Of a DNA stretch of 64,000 nucleotides, positions 56,113 to 64,000 are shown piece by piece (within the stretch, counting starts at the first letter, position 1; every line of letters begins with the position of its first letter). The notes below the pieces were generated by a model, which searched no databases, was not told where the DNA came from, and saw only the letters and a list, made by a program, of their open reading frames with translations. This DNA is from Marinomonas rhizomae. GTDB lineage: Bacteria; Pseudomonadota; Gammaproteobacteria; Pseudomonadales; Marinomonadaceae. Location: contig NZ_QNSE01000004.1 in the NCBI RefSeq assembly GCF_003315485.1, positions 62,001-126,000 of the forward strand, read 5' to 3'. The position numbers and the translations under genes are program-made.

Positions 56113-57143
56113 CTGGCAGAGCAACTATGAGAACGGTAATTAGAACAGCCAATGACTTTACTCAATACGTAAAAATTTTAGGGCGAGGCAAAAAGGGCGC
56201 ACGCAGTTTGACGGTGGAGGAAGCCGAGCATGCCATGAGTTTGATGTTGTCTGGCAATATAGCGCCTGAGCAATCGGGTGCTTTCTGGATGCTCATTCGG
56301 ATACGAGAAGAGACAGTAGAAGAAACAGTAGGCTTTACCAAGGCGACTAGAGACTATTTATCGAAAAAAGAAGTATTGGGAATTAAAGTCGATTTGGATT
56401 GGCCTGCTTATGCTGGTAAGCGCAATGAATTACCTTGGTTTTTACTAGCGGCGCTAGCACTCGCCAATACTGGTGTAAGGATTGTGATGCACGGACATAC
56501 TTTTGAAGGAGAAAATCGAATGTATGTGGAGCACGTCATTAGCCAATTAGGCTTGCCTGTTTGTCATTCTCGAGGTCAGCTAAAACAAGAGCTTGAGGCA
56601 AATTGCTTTGCTTATATGCCGCTGATTGCGATAGACAAATCGTTAGGCAACATGATGGATCTAAAATACGTGTTAGGTTTGCGTTCGCCAGTGAATACTG
56701 TGGTGCGTATGATGAATCCATTTTTTTCTGATCACAGTGTTCATGGTGTATTTCATCGTGGCTATGATCAGTTACATCTTTCGGCCTGTGAGCAATTGGG
56801 GGATGCATCCGTGTTGGTGTTTCGTGGCGGAAATGGTGAAGCAGAAGTAAATCCAGAGCGTGATGTTACTTTGGGAAAATGGCAAAATGATGTGGCGACT
56901 TGGTCTGAGTGGCCTAAAGCTGAAAAAGAACATAAGCGCTTAAAAAACAATTTGGATTTGTCGCGATTGACAGATCATTGGCGTGGAGAGCAACTCGATC
57001 AATTTGGTGAGCAAGCGGTACGGCAAACCATTGCGTCAGTTGCTGGACTTCTTTATGGTGTGACTTCCCATGAAGAGTGTCTTGTATTGGCTGATGACAT
57101 TTGGACCAGACGAGATAAAACGTATTTTGATTCGGTTTTGTAG
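56109..57143 (+). CDS. TrpD2/YbiB-like phosphoribosyltransferase-fold protein
   Basis: 344 residues related to anthranilate phosphoribosyltransferase (NP-II fold: EAEHAMSLMLSGNIAPEQSGAFWMLIRIREET, then LGLRSPVNTVVRMMNPF). The usual glycine-rich PRPP loop of TrpD reads VMHGHTFEGENR. The protein groups with the TrpD2/YbiB type, whose E. coli member binds nucleic acid and has no shown anthranilate activity. It overlaps nasA by four bases, so it is translated with it; the role in nitrate assimilation is unknown. Confidence 0.8.
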   Translation: MTGRATMRTVIRTANDFTQYVKILGRGKKGARSLTVEEAEHAMSLMLSGNIAPEQSGAFWMLIRIREETVEETVGFTKATRDYLSKKEVLGIKVDLDWPAYAGKRNELPWFLLAALALANTGVRIVMHGHTFEGENRMYVEHVISQLGLPVCHSRGQLKQELEANCFAYMPLIAIDKSLGNMMDLKYVLGLRSPVNTVVRMMNPFFSDHSVHGVFHRGYDQLHLSACEQLGDASVLVFRGGNGEAEVNPERDVTLGKWQNDVATWSEWPKAEKEHKRLKNNLDLSRLTDHWRGEQLDQFGEQAVRQTIASVAGLLYGVTSHEECLVLADDIWTRRDKTYFDSVL

Positions 57144-57157
57144 AAAGAGAAAGTTGT

Positions 57158-57733
57158 ATGGCGTTTATCTCCTTATCGGCGGCGGTATTGTCTGGTGGAA
57201 AAGCAGAGCGAATGTCGCGTCAGGACAAAGGTTTGCTATTGTTTCAAAATGAGCCTATGGCCTTGTCGGTAGGGCGAGCTTTGCAGCAAGTGTCTGATTG
57301 CGTATTTATAAATGCCAACCGAAACCTCGAAGCTTATGCAAAGCTTGGTTTTGAGGTGGTTGCTGATGATCAAGGTTATCAAGGAAAAGGGCCGTTGTCT
57401 GGCTTATTGACTTGTTTGGCCTTTGTGCAAACAACGCACTTATTGATCTCTCCTTGTGATACGCCTCGCATTAGCGCAGAAGCGTTTGAGGAGCTAAAAG
57501 AAGCGGCCTTATCGAATCCAGAAAAGATCTGTTATTTAAGTGGAGTGTCGGGAACTCATCCCTTGCATGCCATATTACCTGTTGAGCATGGGCTGGCTGC
57601 TCTTAAGTATTTTTTAGACCAAGGGCAGCGTTATAGTGTGTTAAGCTTTTATGAGTGGTTTGGTTGTCAATCGGTTGTTTGGGAAAATGGTGAGGAATTA
57701 CTGAATGTGAATACGCCTGACGAGCTGGTTTAA
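57158..57733 (+). CDS. mobA: Molybdenum cofactor guanylyltransferase MobA
   Basis: 191 residues. The nucleotidyltransferase N-terminus is AAVLSGGKAERMSRQDKGLL (usual GGxGxRxGxxKG pattern), with the metal Asp in ISPCDTPRI. MobA converts Mo-MPT to the bis-MGD cofactor that NasA needs. The gene lies 14 bases after the TrpD2-like gene and closes the nasA operon. Confidence 0.93.
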   Translation: MAFISLSAAVLSGGKAERMSRQDKGLLLFQNEPMALSVGRALQQVSDCVFINANRNLEAYAKLGFEVVADDQGYQGKGPLSGLLTCLAFVQTTHLLISPCDTPRISAEAFEELKEAALSNPEKICYLSGVSGTHPLHAILPVEHGLAALKYFLDQGQRYSVLSFYEWFGCQSVVWENGEELLNVNTPDELV

Positions 57734-57760
57734 ATTTGAAAGGTGGGTATAAGCAATTTT

Positions 57761-58501
57761 TTAGGATTGGCTCATAGATTCAATGTCCAAGCGGTAAGAC
57801 TCACCATCTTCTTTATGTTCTAATTTGACCAATAGGTAGTCAAATTTTGGAACAAACCAAAATGAGGTCTTTTTGCCTTTCTCTAGATTGTCGGTACGGA
57901 TGATTTTAATCGCAGAGACTCGACCAAGCTTGGTTTCGATAGTTTCCATTTTCTCACGTTTGAAACGCCAGTTTTTAATATAGCCTCCATCTGCAATCTG
58001 ATAGTCGAATTCATTTTTACCCATTTTTAGATCTTGTCTAACTTGTAGCTGAATAGACAGTTTATCCAATGTGTTTGGGTTGATTGCAAGATTCCAAGGC
58101 TTATCCTTTATATCGTTGCGAACAAGGTTATTTTCCCAGTCAAAAGTGAGCACAGCACTTCTTTTTTTCCCTAGCGCTGAGCTTTTGTATTCGTATTTTT
58201 GGGGAATGATTTGATGGTCTTTAACGTAGAAAGTTGATGACTCATTAAGTGATGCAATCATGCTGTCTGCGGTAAACACAAAGTGCCACAGATCATCCAC
58301 TTTTTTAGATAAGGTTTGTTTGCCTTCAACTTTTAGGCTGATGCCTTTTTTCCAGATGGTGCTATAAACAGCAGAATAAGGTTTGAGGAAGGTTTTTTGT
58401 GATGTGGGTTCGGTAGCATTTGCCTTCATAGAAGAAAGAGAAAGCATGGTAATACTCATAAAAGTGGCCATTAAAAATATTGGGGTTTTACGAGTTCTCA
58501 T
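57761..58501 (-). CDS. DUF3108 family periplasmic protein
   Basis: 246 residues with an N-terminal signal segment (FLMATFMSITMLSLSSMKANA). It then matches the DUF3108 pattern: LKPYSAVYSTIWKKGISLKV, a predicted beta-rich fold, LDKLSIQLQVRQDLKMG and SFWFVPKFDYLLVKLEHKEDG. Function unknown. The gene lies 13 bases after purN on the same strand, a pairing seen in relatives. Confidence 0.85.
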   Translation of the reverse strand: MRTRKTPIFLMATFMSITMLSLSSMKANATEPTSQKTFLKPYSAVYSTIWKKGISLKVEGKQTLSKKVDDLWHFVFTADSMIASLNESSTFYVKDHQIIPQKYEYKSSALGKKRSAVLTFDWENNLVRNDIKDKPWNLAINPNTLDKLSIQLQVRQDLKMGKNEFDYQIADGGYIKNWRFKREKMETIETKLGRVSAIKIIRTDNLEKGKKTSFWFVPKFDYLLVKLEHKEDGESYRLDIESMSQS

Positions 58502-58514
58502 GCTTTCTCCTACA

Positions 58515-59168
58515 TCATGTTAGAGCTTCGTTATATAGAATGCCACTTTCAGGTAGTGCATCCTTATCAAAAAAAGCTGTTCCGTCATGGAATGTTAATC
58601 TTCCTTCACTAAACCATTTAACGGTCAGTGGATAGATAATATGTTCTAAAGAATGAACTTTGCTAGCTAAGGTTTCGGCCGTTTCTTCTTGTGCGATTTC
58701 CGTGCTTGCTTGAAGAATAACCGCGCCTGCATCCAGTTCTGGGCTAACGAAGTGTACCGATACTCCATGCTCTTTTTCGTTTGCATCAATTGCACGCTGG
58801 TGTGTGTTCAAGCCTTTATACTTTGGAAGCAAAGAGGGGTGAATGTTTAACATTCTACCTTCAAAATGTTTCGCAAAGGTTTCAGTTAGAATACGCATAA
58901 ATCCAGCGAGAACAACCAACTTTGGTTGGTATTGATCGATAAGTGCTTGCAGCTCAGCATCGAATTCTTCTCGACTATCAAACGACTTATGATTAAGTGT
59001 ATGCGTCGGTATACCTGCTACCTTGGCACGTTCTAGACCATAAGCTTCTGCCTTATTGCTAATAACAGCGCAGATGTTGATATTAAGTAATCCTTGCAAG
59101 CTTTGATCAATCAAAGCTTGCAAGTTACTACCGCTGCCAGAAATTAAGACAACGATCGGAAAACTCAT
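58515..59168 (-). CDS. purN: Phosphoribosylglycinamide formyltransferase PurN
   Basis: 217 residues. [18 protein letters not shown] at the N-terminus, the folate and catalytic segments [33 protein letters not shown] and [17 protein letters not shown]. It transfers formyl from 10-formyl-THF to GAR, step 3 of purine synthesis. It overlaps the purM stop by four bases. Confidence 0.97.
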   Translation of the reverse strand: MSFPIVVLISGSGSNLQALIDQSLQGLLNINICAVISNKAEAYGLERAKVAGIPTHTLNHKSFDSREEFDAELQALIDQYQPKLVVLAGFMRILTETFAKHFEGRMLNIHPSLLPKYKGLNTHQRAIDANEKEHGVSVHFVSPELDAGAVILQASTEIAQEETAETLASKVHSLEHIIYPLTVKWFSEGRLTFHDGTAFFDKDALPESGILYNEALT

Positions 59169-60223
59169 GCCTGCGTCTCTAAATCAGAGATTAAAACTTC
59201 TTCTCCACCATTACGAGGACAGATGTCACCAATAATCCAAGCATTTTCACCTTCTGCTTTCAAAATAGAAAGTGCTTCATCTGCTTTTTCTGCATCGATA
59301 GAAAGTACCATGCCCACACCGCAGTTTAAAACACGGTACATTTCTTCTTGCTCAACATTTCCTTGTTCTTGCAACCAATCGAACACAGCAGGGCGTTTCC
59401 AGCTTGCTGCATCGATACGAGCCGCCGCATCTTCAGGGAGAACGCGAGGAATGTTTTCAAGTAAGCCGCCACCAGTAATGTGAGCTAGGGCGTTCACAGA
59501 AATGGACTCCATTAATTTAAGAATGGATTTAACGTAAATACGAGTTGGCTCCATTAGCGCGTCTTTTAAAGTAACCCCTTCGATATCTTGATTAAGATCC
59601 GCTTTGCTTACTTCAAGAATTTTGCGAATTAGTGAATAACCGTTTGAGTGCGGGCCTGATGAGCCTAAAGCAATCAATTTGTCGCCCGCTTTTACATTGC
59701 TGCCGTCAATGATATTCCCTTCTTCAACCACACCAACGCAAAAGCCAGCTAGATCGTAATCACCGTCGTGGTACATGCCAGGCATTTCAGCGGTTTCACC
59801 ACCAACGAGTGCACAACCTGCTTGTAGGCAGCCTTCGCCAATACCTGTCACAACATTTGCAGCCACATCAATATCTAGCTTGCCAGTTGCGTAGTAATCT
59901 AGAAATAATAGTGGTTCAGCGCCGGCAACGACTAGATCGTTAACGCACATGGCAACCAGATCGATCCCAATAGTGTCATGTTGGTTAAGGTCCATCGCAA
60001 GACGAAGCTTAGTGCCAACACCGTCGGTGCCAGAAACAAGAATAGGGTTTTTGTATTTTGTTGGAAGGCGTGTCAAAGCACCAAAGCCACCCAGACCACC
60101 CATTACTTCAGGGCGACGAGTTTTTTTGCTTACGCCTTTAATACGTTCAACAAGTTGATTACCAGCGTTGATATCAACGCCTGCGTCTTTATAACTAATG
60201 GATGGTTTATCCGACTTGGTCAT
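59165..60223 (-). CDS. purM: Phosphoribosylformylglycinamidine cyclo-ligase PurM
   Basis: 352 residues. It closes the imidazole ring of AIR. Seen: [79 protein letters not shown] and [16 protein letters not shown]. It starts the purM-purN-DUF3108 operon and is divergent from the DUF2066 gene. Confidence 0.98.
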   Translation of the reverse strand: MTKSDKPSISYKDAGVDINAGNQLVERIKGVSKKTRRPEVMGGLGGFGALTRLPTKYKNPILVSGTDGVGTKLRLAMDLNQHDTIGIDLVAMCVNDLVVAGAEPLLFLDYYATGKLDIDVAANVVTGIGEGCLQAGCALVGGETAEMPGMYHDGDYDLAGFCVGVVEEGNIIDGSNVKAGDKLIALGSSGPHSNGYSLIRKILEVSKADLNQDIEGVTLKDALMEPTRIYVKSILKLMESISVNALAHITGGGLLENIPRVLPEDAAARIDAASWKRPAVFDWLQEQGNVEQEEMYRVLNCGVGMVLSIDAEKADEALSILKAEGENAWIIGDICPRNGGEEVLISDLETQA

Positions 60224-60339
60224 TGCCTATGCCTTATCATGGTACGAGGAAAAAAAGGCATTTTAGCATAGTGGCGCATTAGGGCTATGGTTCTTTGCAA
60301 TTAAGACAGTAGAATAGGCAAATAAACGAAGGAAGGGTT

Positions 60340-61425
60340 ATGAATTCTCGTATATTTTTACTACTAATCAGTGTTTTTTGTATTTCGTCAGCCTATGCGG
60401 TCCCTGTTCAGGGGTTATATAGTGCTGAAATTAAGTTGCCAGTAACACAATCTGAGGCGCAAATGCTAAATAAAGCCATTGGTTTGGCTGTTGAAGACGT
60501 GTTGATAAAGGTGTCGGGCGATAAAAACGCCATTACCGGCGATCTTTTGGGGCAAGCTCAAAAGAAAGCGCCAACTTGGGTTGCGCAACATTCTGTTGCG
60601 TCGCTTAGTGAGTTGTTGCCTTTCGATGATGGGTTGGTGCCAGGTAAACAAATTAAAGTGGTCTTTTATCAAGAATCGATTGATGATTATTTGTCACAAA
60701 ATAATTTGCCGGTTTGGGGGGATAATCGTCCTTCAGTCTTAGTTTGGTTGGTCAATGAAAATAATGGTGTTAGAGCATTATCTGGCACAAAAGAACCGTC
60801 AGATGCGCTAAATAAATTGGCTCAATCTGCAAGTGAAATAGGCGTTCCTATTTATGCCCCTTTGCTTGATGATGTGGATAAGCGAAGCCTTGCTGTGTCT
60901 GATGTATGGGGGTTCTTTGAAGACAGTATTTTGAATGCTAGTAAACGTTATCAGACCGACTCTGTTGCCGCTATGAGAGTCAGTAATTATGCAGGGCAAA
61001 TGGGGGGGAATCTGTTAGTGCTGCTGAAAAATGGTGCAACAGAACGATTTGTTTTGCGTGGTGAAAGCCTCGATGACTTAATTAGTCAGGCAAGCTCAGA
61101 TTTAGCAAAAGTGTTCTCTTCTCGTTATGCTTCGGTGCGTAACGGTGGTTCTGCTAGTAAAGTGAATATCCAGGTCGTGGGTGTGACAAACTACAGTATT
61201 ATGAATAAAGTACAGTCTTATTTTGAAAGCATCGGCGTTGTTCGAGATGTCATGCTGGCTCAAGTTAATGGTAATAAAGTTGAATTTTCTATTGAGATTG
61301 ATGGCGATAAACAGAAATTATTTAATAGTATATCGCTCAGTCGTTTGCTGATTAATGCGCCGTTAAATGCTTTAGACCCTGACGCAAACCGTGTTGCGTC
61401 TTACCAATATAGTGGAGTAAATTAA
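60340..61425 (+). CDS. DUF2066 family secreted protein
   Basis: 361 residues with signal peptide (MNSRIFLLLISVFCISSAYA). The DUF2066 pattern is seen: LYSAEIKLPVTQSEAQMLNKA and KVSGDKNAI near the N-terminus and a charged middle. The C-terminal half (about 270-361) is likely the second domain. Function unknown; in relatives it sits between purMN and hda, as here, but no hda is present. The next gene starts at the base after its stop. Confidence 0.85.
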   Translation: MNSRIFLLLISVFCISSAYAVPVQGLYSAEIKLPVTQSEAQMLNKAIGLAVEDVLIKVSGDKNAITGDLLGQAQKKAPTWVAQHSVASLSELLPFDDGLVPGKQIKVVFYQESIDDYLSQNNLPVWGDNRPSVLVWLVNENNGVRALSGTKEPSDALNKLAQSASEIGVPIYAPLLDDVDKRSLAVSDVWGFFEDSILNASKRYQTDSVAAMRVSNYAGQMGGNLLVLLKNGATERFVLRGESLDDLISQASSDLAKVFSSRYASVRNGGSASKVNIQVVGVTNYSIMNKVQSYFESIGVVRDVMLAQVNGNKVEFSIEIDGDKQKLFNSISLSRLLINAPLNALDPDANRVASYQYSGVN

Positions 61426-61656
61426 ATGGTAGATCTATTGGATGAAAAAATTATAGAGCGAGATTTTTCTGCTCGTCCAGTGGAGGAGCAAAATGATTTT
61501 TTAGCACAGACTTGGTGTAATCACTGTATGGAAGTGGACTTAGGTATGATTAATCCTAAGGAGTTTGAAAGTAATGATCGAGTTTGGATAGAAGGCGACT
61601 GTATTAAGTGTGGTAATTCGACTGTGACAGAGATCGTCGAAGAGGATGAAGAGTAG
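61426..61656 (+). CDS. Small zinc-ribbon-like protein
   Basis: 76 residues, very acidic. Two CxxC pairs, TWCNHC and DCIKCGN, are 24 residues apart between second and third Cys, a pattern of a zinc ribbon. No known family. The ATG directly follows the DUF2066 stop, and the SD-like GTGGAG lies just inside it, so it is probably translated with it. A bidirectional terminator follows. Confidence 0.75.
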   Translation: MVDLLDEKIIERDFSARPVEEQNDFLAQTWCNHCMEVDLGMINPKEFESNDRVWIEGDCIKCGNSTVTEIVEEDEE

Positions 61657-61684
61657 CTCTTCGTTTTTGCATCAGGCTTTGGCC

Positions 61685-61717
61685 AAAAAAAACGCGCCTT
61701 AAGGCGCGTTTTTTTAT
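61685..61717. terminator. Bidirectional terminator between the zinc-ribbon gene and gltA
   Basis: AACGCGCCTTAAGGCGCGTT is a perfect 20-base palindrome with an A run on the left and a T run on the right, so it can end transcripts from both sides. Confidence 0.92.
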
Positions 61718-61736
61718 AATACATTTTAATAATATA

Positions 61737-63020
61737 TTACTTTTTAGCTGGGTAATCACGTTCTGGCTTACCAACATACAATTGACGAGGGCGACCAATT
61801 TTATATGCCCCACTGATCATTTCATTCCAGTGAGAAATCCAACCAATAGTACGAGACATAGCGAAAATCACGGTAAACATACTCGTAGGGATGCCAATGG
61901 CTTTCATTATGATGCCAGAGTAGAAATCCACGTTAGGGTAAAGTTTACGCTCTACAAAATATGGATCTTCTAGTGCAATTTGCTCAAGGCGTTTTGCAAT
62001 TTTTAGTAATGGGTCATTAGATTGACCTAATTCTTCTAAGACTTGATCACAGGTTTCGCGCATAACTTTTGCGCGCGGGTCAAAATTTTTGTAAACACGA
62101 TGACCAAAGCCCATTAATCTAAATGGGTCGTTTTTGTCTTTTGCTTTTGCTATGTATTCATCGATATTTTCAACGTCACCGATTTCTTCAAGCATGGTCA
62201 GTACAGCTTCGTTGGCGCCGCCATGAGCGGGTCCCCAAAGAGTTGCAATGCCAGCAGCAATACACGCAAATGGGTTAGCACCTGATGAACCTGCTAAGCG
62301 CACTGTAGACGTCGATGCGTTCTGCTCGTGATCCGCGTGAAGGATGAAAATTCTATCCATTGCTTTCGCAAAAACAGGATTAACTTTGTAGTCTTCACAT
62401 GGTGTAGCGAACATCATGTACAAGAAGTTTTCTGCATAAGATAGGTCGTTACGTGGATACATAACAGGCTGATCTTTTGAGTACTTGTAGCAGATTGCTG
62501 CCAAGGTCGGCATTTTAGAAATTAGGCGGAAAGCCGCGATTTCACGATGCTTAGAATTGGTGATATCCATGTGGTCTTGGTAGAAAGCGGATAATGCTCC
62601 TACTAGTCCGCACATAATTGCCATTGGGTGAGCATCATTTCTAAAGCCTTCAATGAATTTGTGCATCGATTGGTTCACCATGGTGTGTTTTCCAACCGTT
62701 TTTTCAAATTCTGCCTTTTGGTCTTTATCAGGAAGTTCCCCATAAAGTAACAAGTAGCATGTCTCTAGATAGTCTGAATGTTCTGCAAGTTGAGCTATAG
62801 GGTAGCCACGATGCAAAAGGATTCCAGCGTCCCCATCTATAAACGTAATAGAGGATTCACAAGAGCCGGTAGACATAAAGCCTGGATCGTAGGTGAATAC
62901 ACCGTTGGCGCCTAGGCCTCGAACGTCGATAACGTCTGTGCCTAGAGTGCCTGAAAGAACAGGAAGTTCGATTGTTTGATCGATTCCGTCCACGTTGAGT
63001 GTCGCTTTTTTATCAGCCAT
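61737..63020 (-). CDS. gltA: Citrate synthase (type II)
   Basis: 427 residues, the Gram-negative hexameric class. Seen: [39 protein letters not shown] (His of the active site), [12 protein letters not shown] and [16 protein letters not shown] (catalytic His and Arg), plus the Asp in DFYSGI. The N-terminal NADH-regulation domain is present by length. It diverges from the sdh operon over a long intergenic region. Confidence 0.98.
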   Translation of the reverse strand: MADKKATLNVDGIDQTIELPVLSGTLGTDVIDVRGLGANGVFTYDPGFMSTGSCESSITFIDGDAGILLHRGYPIAQLAEHSDYLETCYLLLYGELPDKDQKAEFEKTVGKHTMVNQSMHKFIEGFRNDAHPMAIMCGLVGALSAFYQDHMDITNSKHREIAAFRLISKMPTLAAICYKYSKDQPVMYPRNDLSYAENFLYMMFATPCEDYKVNPVFAKAMDRIFILHADHEQNASTSTVRLAGSSGANPFACIAAGIATLWGPAHGGANEAVLTMLEEIGDVENIDEYIAKAKDKNDPFRLMGFGHRVYKNFDPRAKVMRETCDQVLEELGQSNDPLLKIAKRLEQIALEDPYFVERKLYPNVDFYSGIIMKAIGIPTSMFTVIFAMSRTIGWISHWNEMISGAYKIGRPRQLYVGKPERDYPAKK

Positions 63021-63590
63021 TTATGGTCTCCTTCGTATTCTGATTCGGAGCTATTTAGTTATTGTTTGACCCTACCTAGCTCAGAAGGTGCGGAAAAAAT
63101 ACTGTCTCTAGACTATAAAAGTCAATCTTGTTCATTTGCACTCTATTTACATTAAGCTGCGTAATTTTGTAATTATCTGACAAAACTGAAATGTGAGGTA
63201 AAGTCAAGGCGTTGGTGTTTTTTATGTAACTTATTGAAAAATATAGTGATTAATAGGTTTTTTTGTGTAATTGGTTATGTAATTTTATACCATTATTGTT
63301 TCAGCTTATGGTTACATTCATTTGCTGAATGGTGATCATTGAAAACCTCTTGTTCAGTCTATTTGTCTTAGTATTTTTGGCTGGTCTATAATTGCGCCTC
63401 AGACGATTTCATTGATTTGCTAATGCTAATGGATAAAAGAGAGTCGCTTTTAAGCATTTGTTTGCAAATCGATGAGATTTTCAAAGCAGGCCTATGACGT
63501 CGCTATACTATGATCTAACTGTAAGAATAGCACGTATAGACATTGGGTCGTGATTGACCATTCAATCAATACAAAATGGTGTAAAAAGTC
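63021..63590. other. Divergent gltA/sdhC regulatory region
   Basis: These 570 AT-rich bases contain no convincing gene on either strand. A promoter TTGTCT-N18-TATAAT for sdh lies at 63363-63392, about 200 bases ahead of sdhC. A second -10-like TATACT is at 63504-63509. The long space fits two heavily regulated TCA promoters facing apart; I did not see a clear known operator in it. Confidence 0.5.
63363..63392 (+). promoter_or_regulatory. Candidate sigma-70 promoter of sdhC
   Basis: TTGTCT (63363-63368, 4 of 6) and a perfect TATAAT (63387-63392) with an 18-base spacer. The start of transcription would be near 63399. Confidence 0.4.
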
Positions 63591-63968
63591 GTGAATAAAA
63601 AAAGACCAGTCAACCTTGATATTTCAACAATATCAATGCCCGTCACAGCAATCGTGTCTATCCTTCACCGTGTAACAGGAATCATCCTTTTTGTAGGGTT
63701 GGCTTTCTTGTTTTATGCGTTCGACCTTTCTTTAGAATCTCAAGAAGGTTTTGATCAGGTAGTGAATGCATTGCAAACTAATTTCCTAGTGAAATTTGTG
63801 ATTTGGGGTGTTGTATCTGCATTGATGTACCACTTCGTAGCGGGTGTAAAACACTTGTTTATGGATATGGGATACTTTGAAGAATTAGAAAGTGGACGTA
63901 GTGCTGCTGTCGCAAACCTTGTGATTGCTGCTGTTCTTATTGTGTTAGCAGGAGTTTGGATATGGTAA
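63591..63968 (+). CDS. sdhC: Succinate dehydrogenase cytochrome b556 subunit SdhC
   Basis: 125 residues from a GTG start. The N-terminus KKRPVNLDISTISMPVTAIV and SILHRVTGIILFVG (with the quinone-site Ser and Arg) and the heme His in LMYHFVAGVKHLFMD are family hallmarks. Three membrane helices anchor SdhAB and carry electrons to ubiquinone. It overlaps sdhD by seven bases. Confidence 0.95.
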   Translation: MNKKRPVNLDISTISMPVTAIVSILHRVTGIILFVGLAFLFYAFDLSLESQEGFDQVVNALQTNFLVKFVIWGVVSALMYHFVAGVKHLFMDMGYFEELESGRSAAVANLVIAAVLIVLAGVWIW

Positions 63969-64000
63969 CTCAAATAACAAGTTTTGGTCGTTCAGGCCTT
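63962..64000 (+). CDS. sdhD: Succinate dehydrogenase membrane anchor SdhD (partial, 5' end)
   Basis: An ATG at 63962 inside the sdhC end opens a frame MVTQITSFGRSGL that runs off the window. This resembles SdhD N-termini (MVTxxTxxGRxGxxD) and the position in the sdhCDAB order is expected. Confidence 0.75.
   Translation, partial: MVTQITSFGRSGL

Noticed and set aside
63078-63130. TAGCTCAG-like string resembling a tRNA D-arm
   Set aside because: No acceptor stem, anticodon arm or T-arm could be placed around it.
1-64000. CRISPR arrays, insertion sequences, integrases, phage genes
   Set aside because: No direct-repeat arrays, transposase or integrase-like proteins were seen, and gene content is core-genome in type.

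Overview
The window is chromosomal DNA from a marine gammaproteobacterium of the Oceanospirillales, most like Marinomonas. This rests on gene order (gyrA-serC-pheA-tyrA/aroA-cmk-rpsA and proA-nadD-rsfS-rlmH-mrdA-rodA-mltB-rlpA-dacA-ybeD-lipB-lipA, as in pseudomonad relatives), moderate AT-richness and protein character. The genus is an inference; no rRNA or tRNA gene was seen. The window starts inside a yciK-like gene and ends inside sdhD. I found no insertion sequence, phage, integrase or CRISPR.

1-23.5 kb is mainly housekeeping. yciK and ubiG are on the minus strand. gyrA follows with its own terminator, then serC, pheA, a fused tyrA-aroA, cmk and rpsA. The EPSP-synthase half of the fusion has lost most of its active-site residues. 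rpsA has a structured leader. A small coiled-coil gene and trmO lie on the minus strand. The proA to lipA block covers proline and NAD synthesis, ribosome maturation, the elongasome (PBP2, RodA), wall hydrolases and lipoate.

23.5-36 kb holds speA and aguB (arginine to putrescine), an ABM-GNAT fusion gene, a cupin-like gene, parC, two complementary bacterioferritins with a Fur-box bfd, a DsbA/FrnE-like gene, a 3-methyladenine glycosylase gene, pdxJ, a DTW-domain tRNA modification gene and a DUF1244 gene.

35.6-43.2 kb is a biofilm adhesin module: LapG protease, LapD c-di-GMP receptor with degenerate GGDEF/EAL domains, and a LapB/LapC type I secretion pair, followed by a LuxR-type regulator. 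The adhesin itself is not in the window.

43.2-57.7 kb is a complete nitrate assimilation locus: nasT-nasS, nrtABC transporter, a NirB-like flavoprotein, nirB-nirD, nasA, a TrpD2-like gene and mobA. Three sigma-54 promoters precede nasT, nrtA and nasA, and strong terminators lie inside the nrtA and nasA leaders. This suggests two gates: nitrogen limitation (NtrC/RpoN) and nitrate-dependent antitermination (NasS/NasT).

57.7-64 kb holds a DUF3108 gene, purN-purM (minus), a DUF2066 gene with a small zinc-ribbon gene, gltA (minus) and the start of the sdh operon.
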